Source: Mycolicibacterium pulveris (GTDB lineage Bacteria; Actinomycetota; Actinomycetes; Mycobacteriales; Mycobacteriaceae). Taken from it: a stretch of 64,000 bases of DNA. Below, one piece after another: positions 8,489 to 19,429 of this stretch. The DNA lies in contig NZ_AP022599.1 of NCBI RefSeq assembly GCF_010725725.1, forward strand, positions 2,976,001 through 3,040,000, in the 5' to 3' direction. A program made the translations under genes and the position numbers. The notes under the pieces were generated by a model. It had not been told where the DNA came from, ran no database searches, and saw only the letters and a list, made by a program, of their open reading frames with translations. Positions within the stretch are counted from its first letter, which is position 1; each line of letters begins with the position of its first letter.

Positions 8489-9367
8489 TCAGTCCTGCCA
8501 GCCCGCGTGGATGAACGTGTCGGCGAACCGCTTCATCGCGTCCTGCTTCTTGTCCAGCGGCGCGTCGAAGCCCAGGCCCTCCATCACCCACGGCATCACG
8601 ATGTTGTCGGTGACGCCCGCCTCGGCAAGCTCACGGTGCCCGTCGACGTCGAACTTGTCGATGCACACCGCCTGGAACTCGAACGGCTCGTCCTGCCGCC
8701 CGAATTCGGCGAGCAGCGCTTTGAGCTTGCCGATGGTCTCGGCCAGTTCGGCACACGTCATCATCGCGCTGGTCCAGCCGTCGCCGATACGGGCTGCTCG
8801 CTTGAGCGCCACGTCGGTGTGGCCGCCGACATAGAACGGCACCGGCTTGCTGGGCGCCGGGCTCATCTGCAGCCTGTCGAAGTCGTAGAACTCGCCGTGG
8901 AACTCCACCATGCCGCCGGCGAGCACGAGCTTGATCACCTCGATCATCTCGTCGACGCGTTTGCCGCGTTTGGTGTAGGGCTGGCCGCACCATTCGAATT
9001 CCTCGGGCGCCCAGCCGATCCCGACCCCGAAACCGAACCGGTTGCCGGTGAGGTTGGCGACCGAGCCGACCTGACGTGCCAGCAGCAACGGGTTGCGTGA
9101 GCCCAGCTTCATCACGTTGGTGTAGAACCGCAGCGTCGAGGTCACCGCCCCCATCGCGCCGGCAGCGATCAGCGGATCGACCCAGGGCGTGTCGGCGTTC
9201 CACATCCGCGAGCCGTCCGGCGTGTACGGGTAGTCCGCCGACTGCTTCTCCATGTAGAAGATCGAGTCCGGCAGCGCGATCGAGGCGAAACCGACTTCCT
9301 CGCCGGTCTTGGCGATCTCGATCAGCTGGTCGATCTGGCACATCGGCACCGCGCAGGTGTACTTCAT
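8489..9367 (-). CDS. LLM-class (F420-dependent) oxidoreductase in the ltp operon
   Basis: 292 aa luciferase-like TIM-barrel protein. Family features seen: GFGVGIGWAPEEFEW (about residues 125-140), followed by RGKRVDEMIEVIK, and VPFYVGGHTDVALKRAARIGDGW. Mycobacterial members usually use reduced F420. The start ATG overlaps the ltp3 stop by 4 bases, so it is translationally coupled to ltp3 and belongs to the KstR-controlled DUF35-ltp4-ltp3 unit. Substrate not known; a redox step on a sterol side-chain intermediate is inferred from position only. The FMN versus F420 choice cannot be decided by eye. Confidence 0.85.
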   Translation of the reverse strand: MKYTCAVPMCQIDQLIEIAKTGEEVGFASIALPDSIFYMEKQSADYPYTPDGSRMWNADTPWVDPLIAAGAMGAVTSTLRFYTNVMKLGSRNPLLLARQVGSVANLTGNRFGFGVGIGWAPEEFEWCGQPYTKRGKRVDEMIEVIKLVLAGGMVEFHGEFYDFDRLQMSPAPSKPVPFYVGGHTDVALKRAARIGDGWTSAMMTCAELAETIGKLKALLAEFGRQDEPFEFQAVCIDKFDVDGHRELAEAGVTDNIVMPWVMEGLGFDAPLDKKQDAMKRFADTFIHAGWQD

Positions 9368-10533
9368 GGCTTATCGGCTCCCACGACCCACATCGAGAAG
9401 TACTGCGACCCGCCGCCGTACGCGTGCCCCAGCGCCTTGCGCGCATTCGGCACCTGATGGTCACCCGCCTTGCCCATCACCTGGATCGCCGATTCGGCGA
9501 ACCGGATCATGCCCGACGCGCCGATCGGGTTCGACGACAGCACCCCGCCCGACGCGTTGACGGGTATGCGGCCGCCGATCGCGGTCTCGCCGGCCTCGGT
9601 GAGCTTCCATCCCTCGCCCTCCGGTGCGAAACCGAGGTTCTCCAACCACATCGGCTCGAACCAGGAGAACGGCACGTAGATCTCGGCGGCGTCGATCTCG
9701 TCGATGGGGTTGGTGATCCCGGCCGCCTGCCACAGCGCCTTGGCGGCGTCGCGGCCGGCCTGCGGGTTGACCTGGTCGCGACCCGAGTAGGCCAGCGGTT
9801 CGGTGCGCAGCGCGGTGGCGTGGATCCACGCAACGGGATGGCCTTCGGCGACCCGATTGTCGGCGATCTCCTCGGCGCCGATCACCATCGCGCAGGCCCC
9901 GTCCGAGGACGGGCAGGTCTCGTCGAACCGGATCGGGTCCCACAGCATCTGGGACGACAGCACCTTCTCCAACGTGATGTCGGGCTGATGCAGATGCGCC
10001 AGCGGGTTCTTGGCCCCGTTGAGCCTGTCCTTGACCGCCACCATGGCACCGATGTGCGTCGGCGCCCCTGAGCGACGGATGTAGGCGCGCACGTGCGGCG
10101 CGAAGTATCCGCCCGCACCCGCGCCGACGGGCTTGGTGAAGGGCACCGGAATGCTCAACGCCCACATGGCGTTCGACTCGGACTGCTTCTCCCACGCCAT
10201 CGCCAACACCCGGCGGTACTTGCCCGACTGGACCAGGCTGGCCGCCACGATCGCGGTCGACCCGCCCACCGAGCCCGCGGTGTGCACCCGGATCAACGGT
10301 TTACCGGTGGCGCCCACGGCGTCGGCCATGAACAGCTCGGGCATCATCACGCCCTCGAAGAAGTCCGGTGCCTTACCGACCACCACGGCGTCGATGTCGT
10401 CCATCGTGGCGCCCGAATCGGCCAGCGCCCTGTCGATGGCCTCGCGGACAAGGCCGCTCATCGACACGTCGTGACGCTTGGAGACGTACTTCGTCTGCCC
10501 GGTGCCCAGCACAGCGGCGAGATTCTTGGCCAT
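9364..10533 (-). CDS. ltp3: Thiolase-like lipid-transfer/aldolase protein Ltp3
   Basis: 389 aa from the ATG at 10533 (AAAGGA eight bases upstream); a longer open frame to 10722 runs into ltp4 and was rejected. It belongs to the SCP-x/thiolase-like family: conserved VHTAGSVGGSTAIVAA, SDGACAMVIGAEE, NASGGVLSSNPIGASG and GHAYGGGSQYFSMWV. Relatives such as Ltp2 act as retro-aldolases on steroid-CoA rather than as thiolases. Ltp3 and Ltp4 homologs in Rhodococcus have been implicated in degrading C24-branched sterol side chains. It sits 31 bases after ltp4 and overlaps the LLM gene. Matches Rv3523. Confidence 0.9.
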   Translation of the reverse strand: MAKNLAAVLGTGQTKYVSKRHDVSMSGLVREAIDRALADSGATMDDIDAVVVGKAPDFFEGVMMPELFMADAVGATGKPLIRVHTAGSVGGSTAIVAASLVQSGKYRRVLAMAWEKQSESNAMWALSIPVPFTKPVGAGAGGYFAPHVRAYIRRSGAPTHIGAMVAVKDRLNGAKNPLAHLHQPDITLEKVLSSQMLWDPIRFDETCPSSDGACAMVIGAEEIADNRVAEGHPVAWIHATALRTEPLAYSGRDQVNPQAGRDAAKALWQAAGITNPIDEIDAAEIYVPFSWFEPMWLENLGFAPEGEGWKLTEAGETAIGGRIPVNASGGVLSSNPIGASGMIRFAESAIQVMGKAGDHQVPNARKALGHAYGGGSQYFSMWVVGADKP

Positions 10534-10564
10534 CAGCTCGATCCTTTGCTCTTCGCGCAGGCGC

Positions 10565-11629
10565 TCATCGCCCCTCCAAGGTGCATACCAGATTCTGTTG
10601 CAGCGCAGGACCACTGGTGGCGTGCGCGAGGACCCGCTGCGCGGATCCGTCGAAGATGTGCTGCGCGGCGAAACCGATGCGCTCCAGCCCGGCCGAGAAC
10701 ATCGGGTTGGCGGCCAGCGCACCGCCCGACGGGTTCACCTTCGTCGACGACGGCAGCCCGATCGCCTCGGTCAGGATCAGGTGCTGGTGCGTGAACGGCG
10801 CGTAGATCTCGGCCACCTCAACGGAATCGACGTCACCACCGGTGGCGGCCTGGGCCGAGGTGGCCGTGGACGGCGAGGTGGTGAGGTCGCGGCCGCCCAG
10901 CACCGGCGTCTCGATCCGGTGCTCGATGCCGGCGATCCATGCGGGGTTTTCGCGCAGCTCGCGGGCCCGGTCACCCGCCGCGAGCACGATCGCCGACGCA
11001 CCGTCGGTGATCGGCGCGATGTCGTGGCGGCGCAACGGATCCGCGAAGTAGGGCCGCTCGAGCAGCTCCTCGATGGACGTCGCCGGTTTCTCGCTGTCGG
11101 TGCGGCCGGCGGCGGCCATCGAGTCCAACGCCACCTGCGCCATCTGCTCAGCCGTCCACTTGCCGGCGTCGAGGCCGAGCCGCGCCTGCAGCCCGGCGAT
11201 CGACACCGAATCCGGCCACAGCGGCGCCATGCTGTACGGATCGGTCTGCAGTGCGAGGATCCGGCGCAGCACGCCCGCGCTGGACTTGCCGAAGCCGTAC
11301 ACCAGCGCGGTGTCGACCTCACCGGTCAGCACCTTGATGTAGGCCTCATACAGCGCCCATGCCCCATCCATCTCCACATGCGACTCGTTGATCGGCGGCA
11401 CCGCGCCGATCGAGTCGATCGCCGAGATGAACGAGAACGCGCGCCCGGCAAGGTAATCCGAGGATCCGGAGCACCAGAACCCGATGTCGGTCTGCTGCAG
11501 GCCGAGTTCCTCGTAGAGCTGGTGGAAGCACGGCATCAGCATTTCGACACCGTTGGTGGTGCCGTCGGTGCGACGCACATGCGGCGCATGCGCGAAGCCG
11601 ACGACCGCTACATCTCTCGCCAAAGTCAT
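10565..11629 (-). CDS. ltp4: Thiolase-like lipid-transfer/aldolase protein Ltp4
   Basis: 354 aa thiolase-superfamily protein of the lipid-transfer group. Recognisable blocks are FWCSGSSDYLAGRAFSF, ITDGASAIVLAAGDRA, VNPSGGALAANPMFSAG and a C-terminal ATSGPALQQN. It corresponds to Rv3522. It lies 9 bases downstream of the DUF35 gene and 31 bases upstream of ltp3, so the three proteins are probably made together. By analogy with the Ltp2-ChsH2 aldolase, Ltp4 and Ltp3 may need the DUF35 protein as partner for retro-aldol cleavage of a CoA-activated side chain; that pairing is inference. Confidence 0.9.
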   Translation of the reverse strand: MTLARDVAVVGFAHAPHVRRTDGTTNGVEMLMPCFHQLYEELGLQQTDIGFWCSGSSDYLAGRAFSFISAIDSIGAVPPINESHVEMDGAWALYEAYIKVLTGEVDTALVYGFGKSSAGVLRRILALQTDPYSMAPLWPDSVSIAGLQARLGLDAGKWTAEQMAQVALDSMAAAGRTDSEKPATSIEELLERPYFADPLRRHDIAPITDGASAIVLAAGDRARELRENPAWIAGIEHRIETPVLGGRDLTTSPSTATSAQAATGGDVDSVEVAEIYAPFTHQHLILTEAIGLPSSTKVNPSGGALAANPMFSAGLERIGFAAQHIFDGSAQRVLAHATSGPALQQNLVCTLEGR

Positions 11630-11638
11630 GTCAGGCCT

Positions 11639-12643
11639 TCACAGGTGGTGCTTGTAGGAGTCGTAATCGGCGTCGGGCTCGCCCGTCGGCCGGAAGTAGT
11701 CGATGTTGTCGATGCCCAGGCCCCACTCTTCGCGGGGCTTCCACACGGCCTGCACCCGCATCCCCATCCGCACCTCGGCGGCGTCGATCTCGGTGACCAG
11801 GTGCAGGAACGGGATGTCTGCGCCGTCGAGCAGCACGTAGGCCGCGACGTAGGGCGGCTTGATGCGCTGCCCGGCGAACGGGATGTTGATCACGGCGAAC
11901 GTGGTGACGGTGCCCTTGTCCGGCAGCTCGACAAACTCGTCGAGCGCCAGGCCGGTGGCCGGATCGGCCTCCTTGGGCGGGAAGTACACCTTGCCCGGCT
12001 TGCCGTCGCGGCCGCGCTTGGTCCGCGCGCCCAGCAGCTTGCCCTCCTCGAGCGCGCGCAGGAACACGCTCTCGGGCAGCGACGCGGTGTGCTGGATCTC
12101 GATTGTCGACGGGCTCACCTGCACGGTGACGGGTTCCCGGTCGTCGGGCTGGCCTTCGGGCTCCGGCTGGTCGCCGAGCGTGAAGTACGCGATGTCGGTG
12201 ATCGCGCCGACCGGTTCGTCGACCCAGTGCGCAGAGACCCGGGCGCCGGTGCTGATCGCATCGGGTGAACCGGCGTCGACCGCGTGCAAGAGCGCGGTGT
12301 CCGCGCCGTCGAGTTTGATCAGCGCCCACGCGAACGGGCGGTCCAGCGGTTGACTCTCCAGTGGCGCGGGCTGCCACGTCCAGGACTGGACGGTGCCGAC
12401 GGGGCGCACCGGTACGATTTCCGTCAATCGTTCGTAGGTGACGGGGTCGAACTCCGCAGGCGGCACGTGCACTCGCCCGTCGGAACCGCGCACGCCGACG
12501 ATGCGTCGCTCGCGCAGGGCGGTGAAGAACTGGGACAGGATTGGCCCTACTGAACGGGTGTAGTCGAATGAGAGCTTCAGCGGTGCTGAAAGCGGTGGCT
12601 CATGCGGATCGATCTGCACCGGGCTGCTATGGCTGGTGGTCAC
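11639..12643 (-). CDS. Twin DUF35 (OB-fold) protein, Rv3521-like, without zinc-ribbon cysteines
   Basis: 334 aa with two tandem DUF35-type modules, residues about 15-165 and 180-330, each containing the pattern (R/K)GxDGxxxxPPxExDP, then a beta-rich OB-fold. The usual zinc-ribbon cysteines are missing; the protein contains no cysteine at all. DUF35 proteins partner thiolase-like enzymes, for example the ChsH2 DUF35 domain with Ltp2. The GTG at 12643 was chosen because the upstream ATG at 12679 would put the operator inside the gene; only 9 bases separate the operator from this GTG, suggesting a leaderless mRNA. First gene of the ltp4-ltp3-LLM unit. Confidence 0.85.
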   Translation of the reverse strand: MTTSHSSPVQIDPHEPPLSAPLKLSFDYTRSVGPILSQFFTALRERRIVGVRGSDGRVHVPPAEFDPVTYERLTEIVPVRPVGTVQSWTWQPAPLESQPLDRPFAWALIKLDGADTALLHAVDAGSPDAISTGARVSAHWVDEPVGAITDIAYFTLGDQPEPEGQPDDREPVTVQVSPSTIEIQHTASLPESVFLRALEEGKLLGARTKRGRDGKPGKVYFPPKEADPATGLALDEFVELPDKGTVTTFAVINIPFAGQRIKPPYVAAYVLLDGADIPFLHLVTEIDAAEVRMGMRVQAVWKPREEWGLGIDNIDYFRPTGEPDADYDSYKHHL

Positions 12644-12652
12644 GGCATCGAG

Positions 12653-12666
12653 TAGAACAGGTTCTA
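12653..12666. promoter_or_regulatory. KstR-type operator between two divergent sterol units
   Basis: TAGAACAGGTTCTA matches TnnAACnnGTTnnA and its outer six bases on each side are perfectly palindromic. It lies between the leftward DUF35-ltp4-ltp3-LLM unit and the rightward LLM-Rv3519-cyp142 unit, so one site may control both. Confidence 0.85.
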
Positions 12667-12728
12667 ACAATGGTTTCAAGGACAGGTGGAGAGGCGGAGC
12701 TGATGAAAGTACGGGCGGGGTGGTGGGA

Positions 12729-13760
12729 ATGAAGCTCGGACTTCAGCTGGGGTATTGGGGCGCGCAACCGCCCGACAACCACGCGGAACTGGTCGCCGCC
12801 GCCGAGGACGCCGGTTTCGACACCGTGTTCACCGCCGAGGCCTGGGGGTCGGACGCCTACACCCCGCTGGCCTGGTGGGGCCGCGAAACCAAGCGGATGC
12901 GGCTGGGCACCTCGGTGGTGCAGTTGTCCGCGCGGACCCCGACCGCCTGTGCGATGGCGGCGCTGACACTGGATCACCTCTCCGGCGGCCGCCACATCCT
13001 CGGCCTCGGGGTGTCCGGGCCGCAGGTCGTGGAGGGCTGGTACGGGCAGCGGTTCCCCAAACCGTTGGCCCGCACCCGCGAGTACATCGACATCCTGCGT
13101 CAGGTGTGGGCCCGCGAGGCGCCGGTGCGCAGCGACGGCCCGCACTATCCGCTGCCGCTGACCGGTGAGGGCACCACCGGGCTGGGTAAGAACCTCAAGC
13201 CGATCACGCATCCGTTGCGCGCGGACATTCCGGTGATGCTGGGCGCCGAGGGACCCAAGAACGTGGCGCTGGCCGCGGAAATCTGCGACGGCTGGCTGCC
13301 GATCTTCTACTCGCCGCGCATCGCGGGCATGTACAACGAGTGGCTCGACGAGGGCTTCGCCCGCCCGGGCGCCCGCCGCAGCCGCGAGGACTTCGAGATC
13401 TGCGCGACGGCGCAGGTGGTGGTCACCGACGACCGCGCCGAGATGATGGAGCTGATGAAGCCGCACCTGGCGCTCTACATCGGCGGAATGGGTGCCGAGG
13501 ACACCAACTTCCACGCCGACGTGTACCGCCGGATGGGCTACTCCGAGGTCGTCGACGACGTCACCCGGCTGTTCCGCAACGACCGCAAGGACGAGGCCGC
13601 CAAGGCCGTTCCCGACGAGCTGGTCGACGACTCCGCGATCGTCGGCAACCTCGACTACGTGCGCGAGCAGATCAAGGCGTGGGAGGCCGCCGGCGTGACG
13701 ATGATGGTCGTCGGCGCCCGCTCGGTCGAGCAGATCCGCGACCTCGCCGCGCTGGTGTAA
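12729..13760 (+). CDS. LLM-class F420-dependent oxidoreductase, Rv3520c-like
   Basis: 343 aa from the ATG at 12729; an earlier in-frame ATG at 12636 would cover the operator and was rejected. The sequence MKLGLQLGYWGAQ at the N-terminus and blocks GGRHILGLGVSGPQVVEGWYG, GEGTTGLGK and MLGAEGPKNVALAAEI are those of the F420-dependent LLM family and are nearly collinear with Rv3520c. It is the first gene of the rightward unit from the KstR site at 12653, followed by an acetoacetate-decarboxylase-like gene and cyp142. The substrate is not known. Confidence 0.9.
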   Translation: MKLGLQLGYWGAQPPDNHAELVAAAEDAGFDTVFTAEAWGSDAYTPLAWWGRETKRMRLGTSVVQLSARTPTACAMAALTLDHLSGGRHILGLGVSGPQVVEGWYGQRFPKPLARTREYIDILRQVWAREAPVRSDGPHYPLPLTGEGTTGLGKNLKPITHPLRADIPVMLGAEGPKNVALAAEICDGWLPIFYSPRIAGMYNEWLDEGFARPGARRSREDFEICATAQVVVTDDRAEMMELMKPHLALYIGGMGAEDTNFHADVYRRMGYSEVVDDVTRLFRNDRKDEAAKAVPDELVDDSAIVGNLDYVREQIKAWEAAGVTMMVVGARSVEQIRDLAALV

Positions 13761-13787
13761 AGCGGGTCCTCGCTGCGTGAGCGCTCA

Positions 13788-13822
13788 CCGAGTAGACACT
13801 TCCTTGCCAGGTGTCTACTCGG
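13788..13822. terminator. Perfect 12-bp hairpin between Rv3520c-like and Rv3519-like genes
   Basis: CCGAGTAGACAC (13788-13799) and GTGTCTACTCGG (13811-13822) form a 12-bp perfect stem with an 11-base loop. No U-tract follows. It lies 18 bases before the start codon of the next gene, so it may be a terminator, an attenuator, or an RNA processing site that separates the LLM gene from the decarboxylase-cyp142 pair. Confidence 0.55.
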
Positions 13823-13839
13823 CGTCTTAGATTGACGCG

Positions 13840-14571
13840 ATGACCCAGCACACCATCGCAGGCACCGTTCTGACGATGCCGGTGAAGATCCGCAAGGCGC
13901 ACCAGCACATGGCGATGTTCTCGGTGGACGCCGACGCCGCCCAGCGGTTGATCGATTACAGCGGCCTGACGGTCTGCCGCTACCTGCCGGGCCGCGCGAT
14001 CGTCGTGTTGATGCTGATGCGATACGAGGACGGCGACTTGGGCCAGTACTACGAGTACGGCACGAACATCATGGTGAACCCGCCGGAGGACACCCGTCCG
14101 CCGGGCAGCTGGAGCCCGCGCGCGCTGCAGTCGGCGGGCGCGTTCGTCCACCACCTTCCCGTCGACCAGGCGTTCACCCTGGAGGCGGGCACCAAGATCT
14201 GGGGCTATCCGAAAGTCATGGCGGACTTCACCATCCGTGACGGGCACACGTACTCGTTCGACGTGACCATCGACGGCCGGTTCGCCGTCGGCATGGACTT
14301 CCGGCGCGGGTTGGCCGTGCCGTCGCGGTTCACGTCCAAGCCGCAGGCCCATCCCACGTACTCCTACCGCGACGGGGTGGTGCGCCGCACGCTCGGCGAG
14401 ATGACGCTTTCCGACGTGCGTTACCGGCTTGGCGGCGCCCGGGTGCGCCTCGGTGATCATCCGTACGCCAAAGAGCTCGCGTCCCTTGGCTTTCCGAAAC
14501 GCGCGCTCCTCTCGAGTTCGGCAGGCAACGTGGAGATGACGTTCGCAGACGCGCAGGAGGTTCACCCATGA
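13840..14571 (+). CDS. Acetoacetate-decarboxylase-family protein, Rv3519-like
   Basis: 243 aa. The fold of the acetoacetate decarboxylase family is suggested by YYEYGTNIMVNPP, QAFTLEAGTKIWGYPKVMADF (lysine in GYPK) and SKPQAHPTYSYRDG. Many family members are not true decarboxylases. The gene overlaps cyp142 by 4 bases (ATGA) and follows the 12-bp hairpin at 13788. It is the counterpart of Rv3519, a gene of unknown function in the cholesterol cluster. No KstR site is visible directly upstream, so expression probably depends on the operator at 12653 or on an undetected promoter. Confidence 0.8.
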   Translation: MTQHTIAGTVLTMPVKIRKAHQHMAMFSVDADAAQRLIDYSGLTVCRYLPGRAIVVLMLMRYEDGDLGQYYEYGTNIMVNPPEDTRPPGSWSPRALQSAGAFVHHLPVDQAFTLEAGTKIWGYPKVMADFTIRDGHTYSFDVTIDGRFAVGMDFRRGLAVPSRFTSKPQAHPTYSYRDGVVRRTLGEMTLSDVRYRLGGARVRLGDHPYAKELASLGFPKRALLSSSAGNVEMTFADAQEVHP

Positions 14572-15769
14572 CCGCAATCACACAGCCGACCAAACCCGAC
14601 GTCGACCTGACCGACGGCAACTTCTATGCCGGGGACTCGCGATCGGTCTACAAGTGGATGCGCGAAAACGAACCGGTCTTCCGCGACCGCAACGGATTGG
14701 CCGCTGCCTCAACCTATGCCGCGGTGATCGAGGCGGAACGCAAACCGGAGTTGTTCTCCAACGCCGGCGGGATCCGGCCCGACCAGCCCGGCGTCGAGAT
14801 GATGATCGAGATGGATGACCCGCAGCACCTGCTGCGCCGCAAGCTCGTCAACGCCGGCTTCACCCGCAAGCGCGTCAAGGACCTCGAGGGCTCGATCGGG
14901 AACCTGTGCGACACGTTGATCGACAACGTGTGTGAGCGCGGCAAATGCGACTTCGTCTGGGACATCGCCGCGCCCCTGCCGATGGCGGTCATCGGCGACA
15001 TGCTCGGCGTGCGCCCCGAGGAACGCGAGATGTTCCTGAAGTGGTCCGACGATCTGGTCAGCTTCCTGAGCAGCACCGCCGACCCGGAAAAATTCCAGCT
15101 GACGATGGACGCCTTCGCCGCCTACAGCGAGTACATGATGGGCATGATCGCGGAACGTAAGGAAACGCCGACCGACGATCTGGTGAGCGTGCTGGTGCAC
15201 GCCGAGGTCGAGGGCAGCAAGCTCGAAGACCATCAGATCGTCACCGAGGTGCTGCTGCTGTTGATCGGCGGCGACGAAACCACCCGCCATACCCTCTCCG
15301 GCGGCACCCGCCAGCTGATCCTGCACCCCGACCAGCATCAGCGGCTGCGCAATGACCTGTCGTTGCTGCCCAACGCGATCGAGGAGATGCTGCGCTGGAC
15401 GGCGCCGGTGAAGAACATGGCGCGCACCGTCACCGCCGACACCGAATTCCACGGCACCGCACTCAAAGAGGGCGAGAAGATGATCCTGCTGTTCGAGTCG
15501 GCGAACTTCGACGAAAAGGTGTTCGAGAATCCCGAGGTCTTCGACATCGAGCGCTACCCCAACAACCACCTGGCGTTCGGCTTCGGTACGCATTTCTGTC
15601 TGGGCAACCAGCTGGCCCGGCTGGAGCTGTCGATCATGCAGACCAAGCTGCTGCAGCGGCTGCCCGACCTGCGGCTGGCCTCCGACGACGAATTGCCGTT
15701 GCGCCCCGCTAATTTCGTGTCCGGGCTGGAGCGGATGCCCGTGGTGTTCACGCCGTCGAAGCCGGTGAA

Positions 15770-15773
<4 letters not shown>
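14568..15773 (+). CDS. cyp142: Cytochrome P450 CYP142, steroid C26-monooxygenase
   Basis: 401 aa cytochrome P450. The heme-binding loop FGFGTHFCLG places the ligand at Cys344; the I-helix is GGDETTRHTL and the K-helix EEMLRW. CYP142 oxidises the terminal (C26/C27) methyl of cholesterol or cholest-4-en-3-one to the alcohol and acid, making a substrate for the acyl-CoA ligases. It overlaps the Rv3519-like gene by 4 bases. Electrons come from a ferredoxin, with FdxD at 27086 a candidate. It corresponds to Rv3518c. The end is 3 bases from the convergent P-type ATPase gene end. Confidence 0.93.
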
Positions 15774-18472
<2,699 letters not shown>

Positions 18473-18502
18473 CGGCAACTAGCGTAACGACAACACCGAG
18501 CA

Positions 18503-18545
18503 TTCGGCGCGCTCATGTCCCACCAGGGGGCATGAGCGCGCCGAA
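18503..18545. terminator. 15-bp hairpin downstream of echA19
   Basis: TTCGGCGCGCTCATG (18503-18517) pairs perfectly with CATGAGCGCGCCGAA (18531-18545) across a 13-base loop. It lies just past the echA19 stop (18550, leftward) and upstream of the ATPase start. A U-less terminator is the simplest reading. Confidence 0.6.
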
Positions 18546-18549
18546 GTCG

Positions 18550-19359
18550 CTATTTCATCTTGAAGTTGGGGGCGCGTTTCTCCTTGAACGCCAGCGGTCC
18601 TTCCTTGGCGTCCTCGGACAGAAACACCTTGATGCCGATCTGGGTGTCGATCTTGAAGGCGTCGTTCTCGTGCATGCCCTCGGTTTCGCGGATCGTCTTG
18701 AGGATGGCCTGCACCGCCAGCGGGCCGTTATTGTTGATCACCTCGGCGATCTCCAGCGCCTTGTCCAGCGCCGACCCGTCGGGCACCACGTAGCCGATCA
18801 ACCCCATGTCCCGCGCCTCGGCGGCGGTGATGTGCCGTCCGGTCAGCAGCAGGTCGCAGGCCACGGTGTAGGGGATCTGGCGCACCAGGCGCACCGCGGA
18901 ACCACCCATCGGGTACAGGCTCCACTTCGCCTCGGAGATGCCGAACTTCGCGCTCTCACCGGCGATACGGATGTCGGTGCCCTGCAGGATCTCCGTGCCG
19001 CCTGCGATCGCGGGCCCCTCGACCGCGGCGATCAGCGGCTTGGTGAGCCGCCTGCCCTTCAGTAGCGCGTCGATGCGCGACGGGTCGTAGCTGCCGTCCT
19101 TGAACGAATCGCCCGGTGGCTTGGCGGTCGCGGCCTTGAGGTCCATGCCCGCGCAGAAGTAGCCGCCTGCGCCGGTGAGGATGGCGGTGCGGATCTCGGG
19201 ATCGTTGTCGACGCGGTCCCAGGCCTCGACCATGATCGAGAGCATCTCGGTCGAAAGCGCGTTGCGCGCCTCCGGCCGGTTCAAGGTCAGGATCAGAGTG
19301 TGTCCGCGCTGCTCAATGAGGGCGTCGGGGCTCTTCTCAGAGGCTTCTGTGTCGCTCAC
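18550..19359 (-). CDS. echA19: Enoyl-CoA hydratase EchA19 (sterol side chain)
   Basis: 269 aa from the GTG at 19359, which has GGAAAGAG upstream; the longer frame to 19443 would run across the operator. Crotonase-fold features are [30 protein letters not shown] (oxyanion hole) and [31 protein letters not shown]. EchA19 hydrates the trans-enoyl-CoA formed on the cholesterol side chain. It is divergent from fadD19 with a shared KstR-type operator at 19405-19418, as in Rv3516/Rv3515c. Confidence 0.93.
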   Translation of the reverse strand: MSDTEASEKSPDALIEQRGHTLILTLNRPEARNALSTEMLSIMVEAWDRVDNDPEIRTAILTGAGGYFCAGMDLKAATAKPPGDSFKDGSYDPSRIDALLKGRRLTKPLIAAVEGPAIAGGTEILQGTDIRIAGESAKFGISEAKWSLYPMGGSAVRLVRQIPYTVACDLLLTGRHITAAEARDMGLIGYVVPDGSALDKALEIAEVINNNGPLAVQAILKTIRETEGMHENDAFKIDTQIGIKVFLSEDAKEGPLAFKEKRAPNFKMK

Positions 19360-19404
19360 GTACGGTTCTCTTTCCAGCGTCGATGGCACAGACTTGAATG
19401 AAAA

Positions 19405-19418
19405 TGTAACACGTTCTA
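19405..19418. promoter_or_regulatory. KstR-type operator between echA19 and fadD19
   Basis: TGTAACACGTTCTA matches TnnAACnnGTTnnA. It lies 45 bases from the echA19 GTG and only 11 bases from the fadD19 GTG at 19430, so the fadD19 transcript is probably leaderless or nearly so. Confidence 0.87.
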
Positions 19419-19429
19419 GTTTAGGTTCC

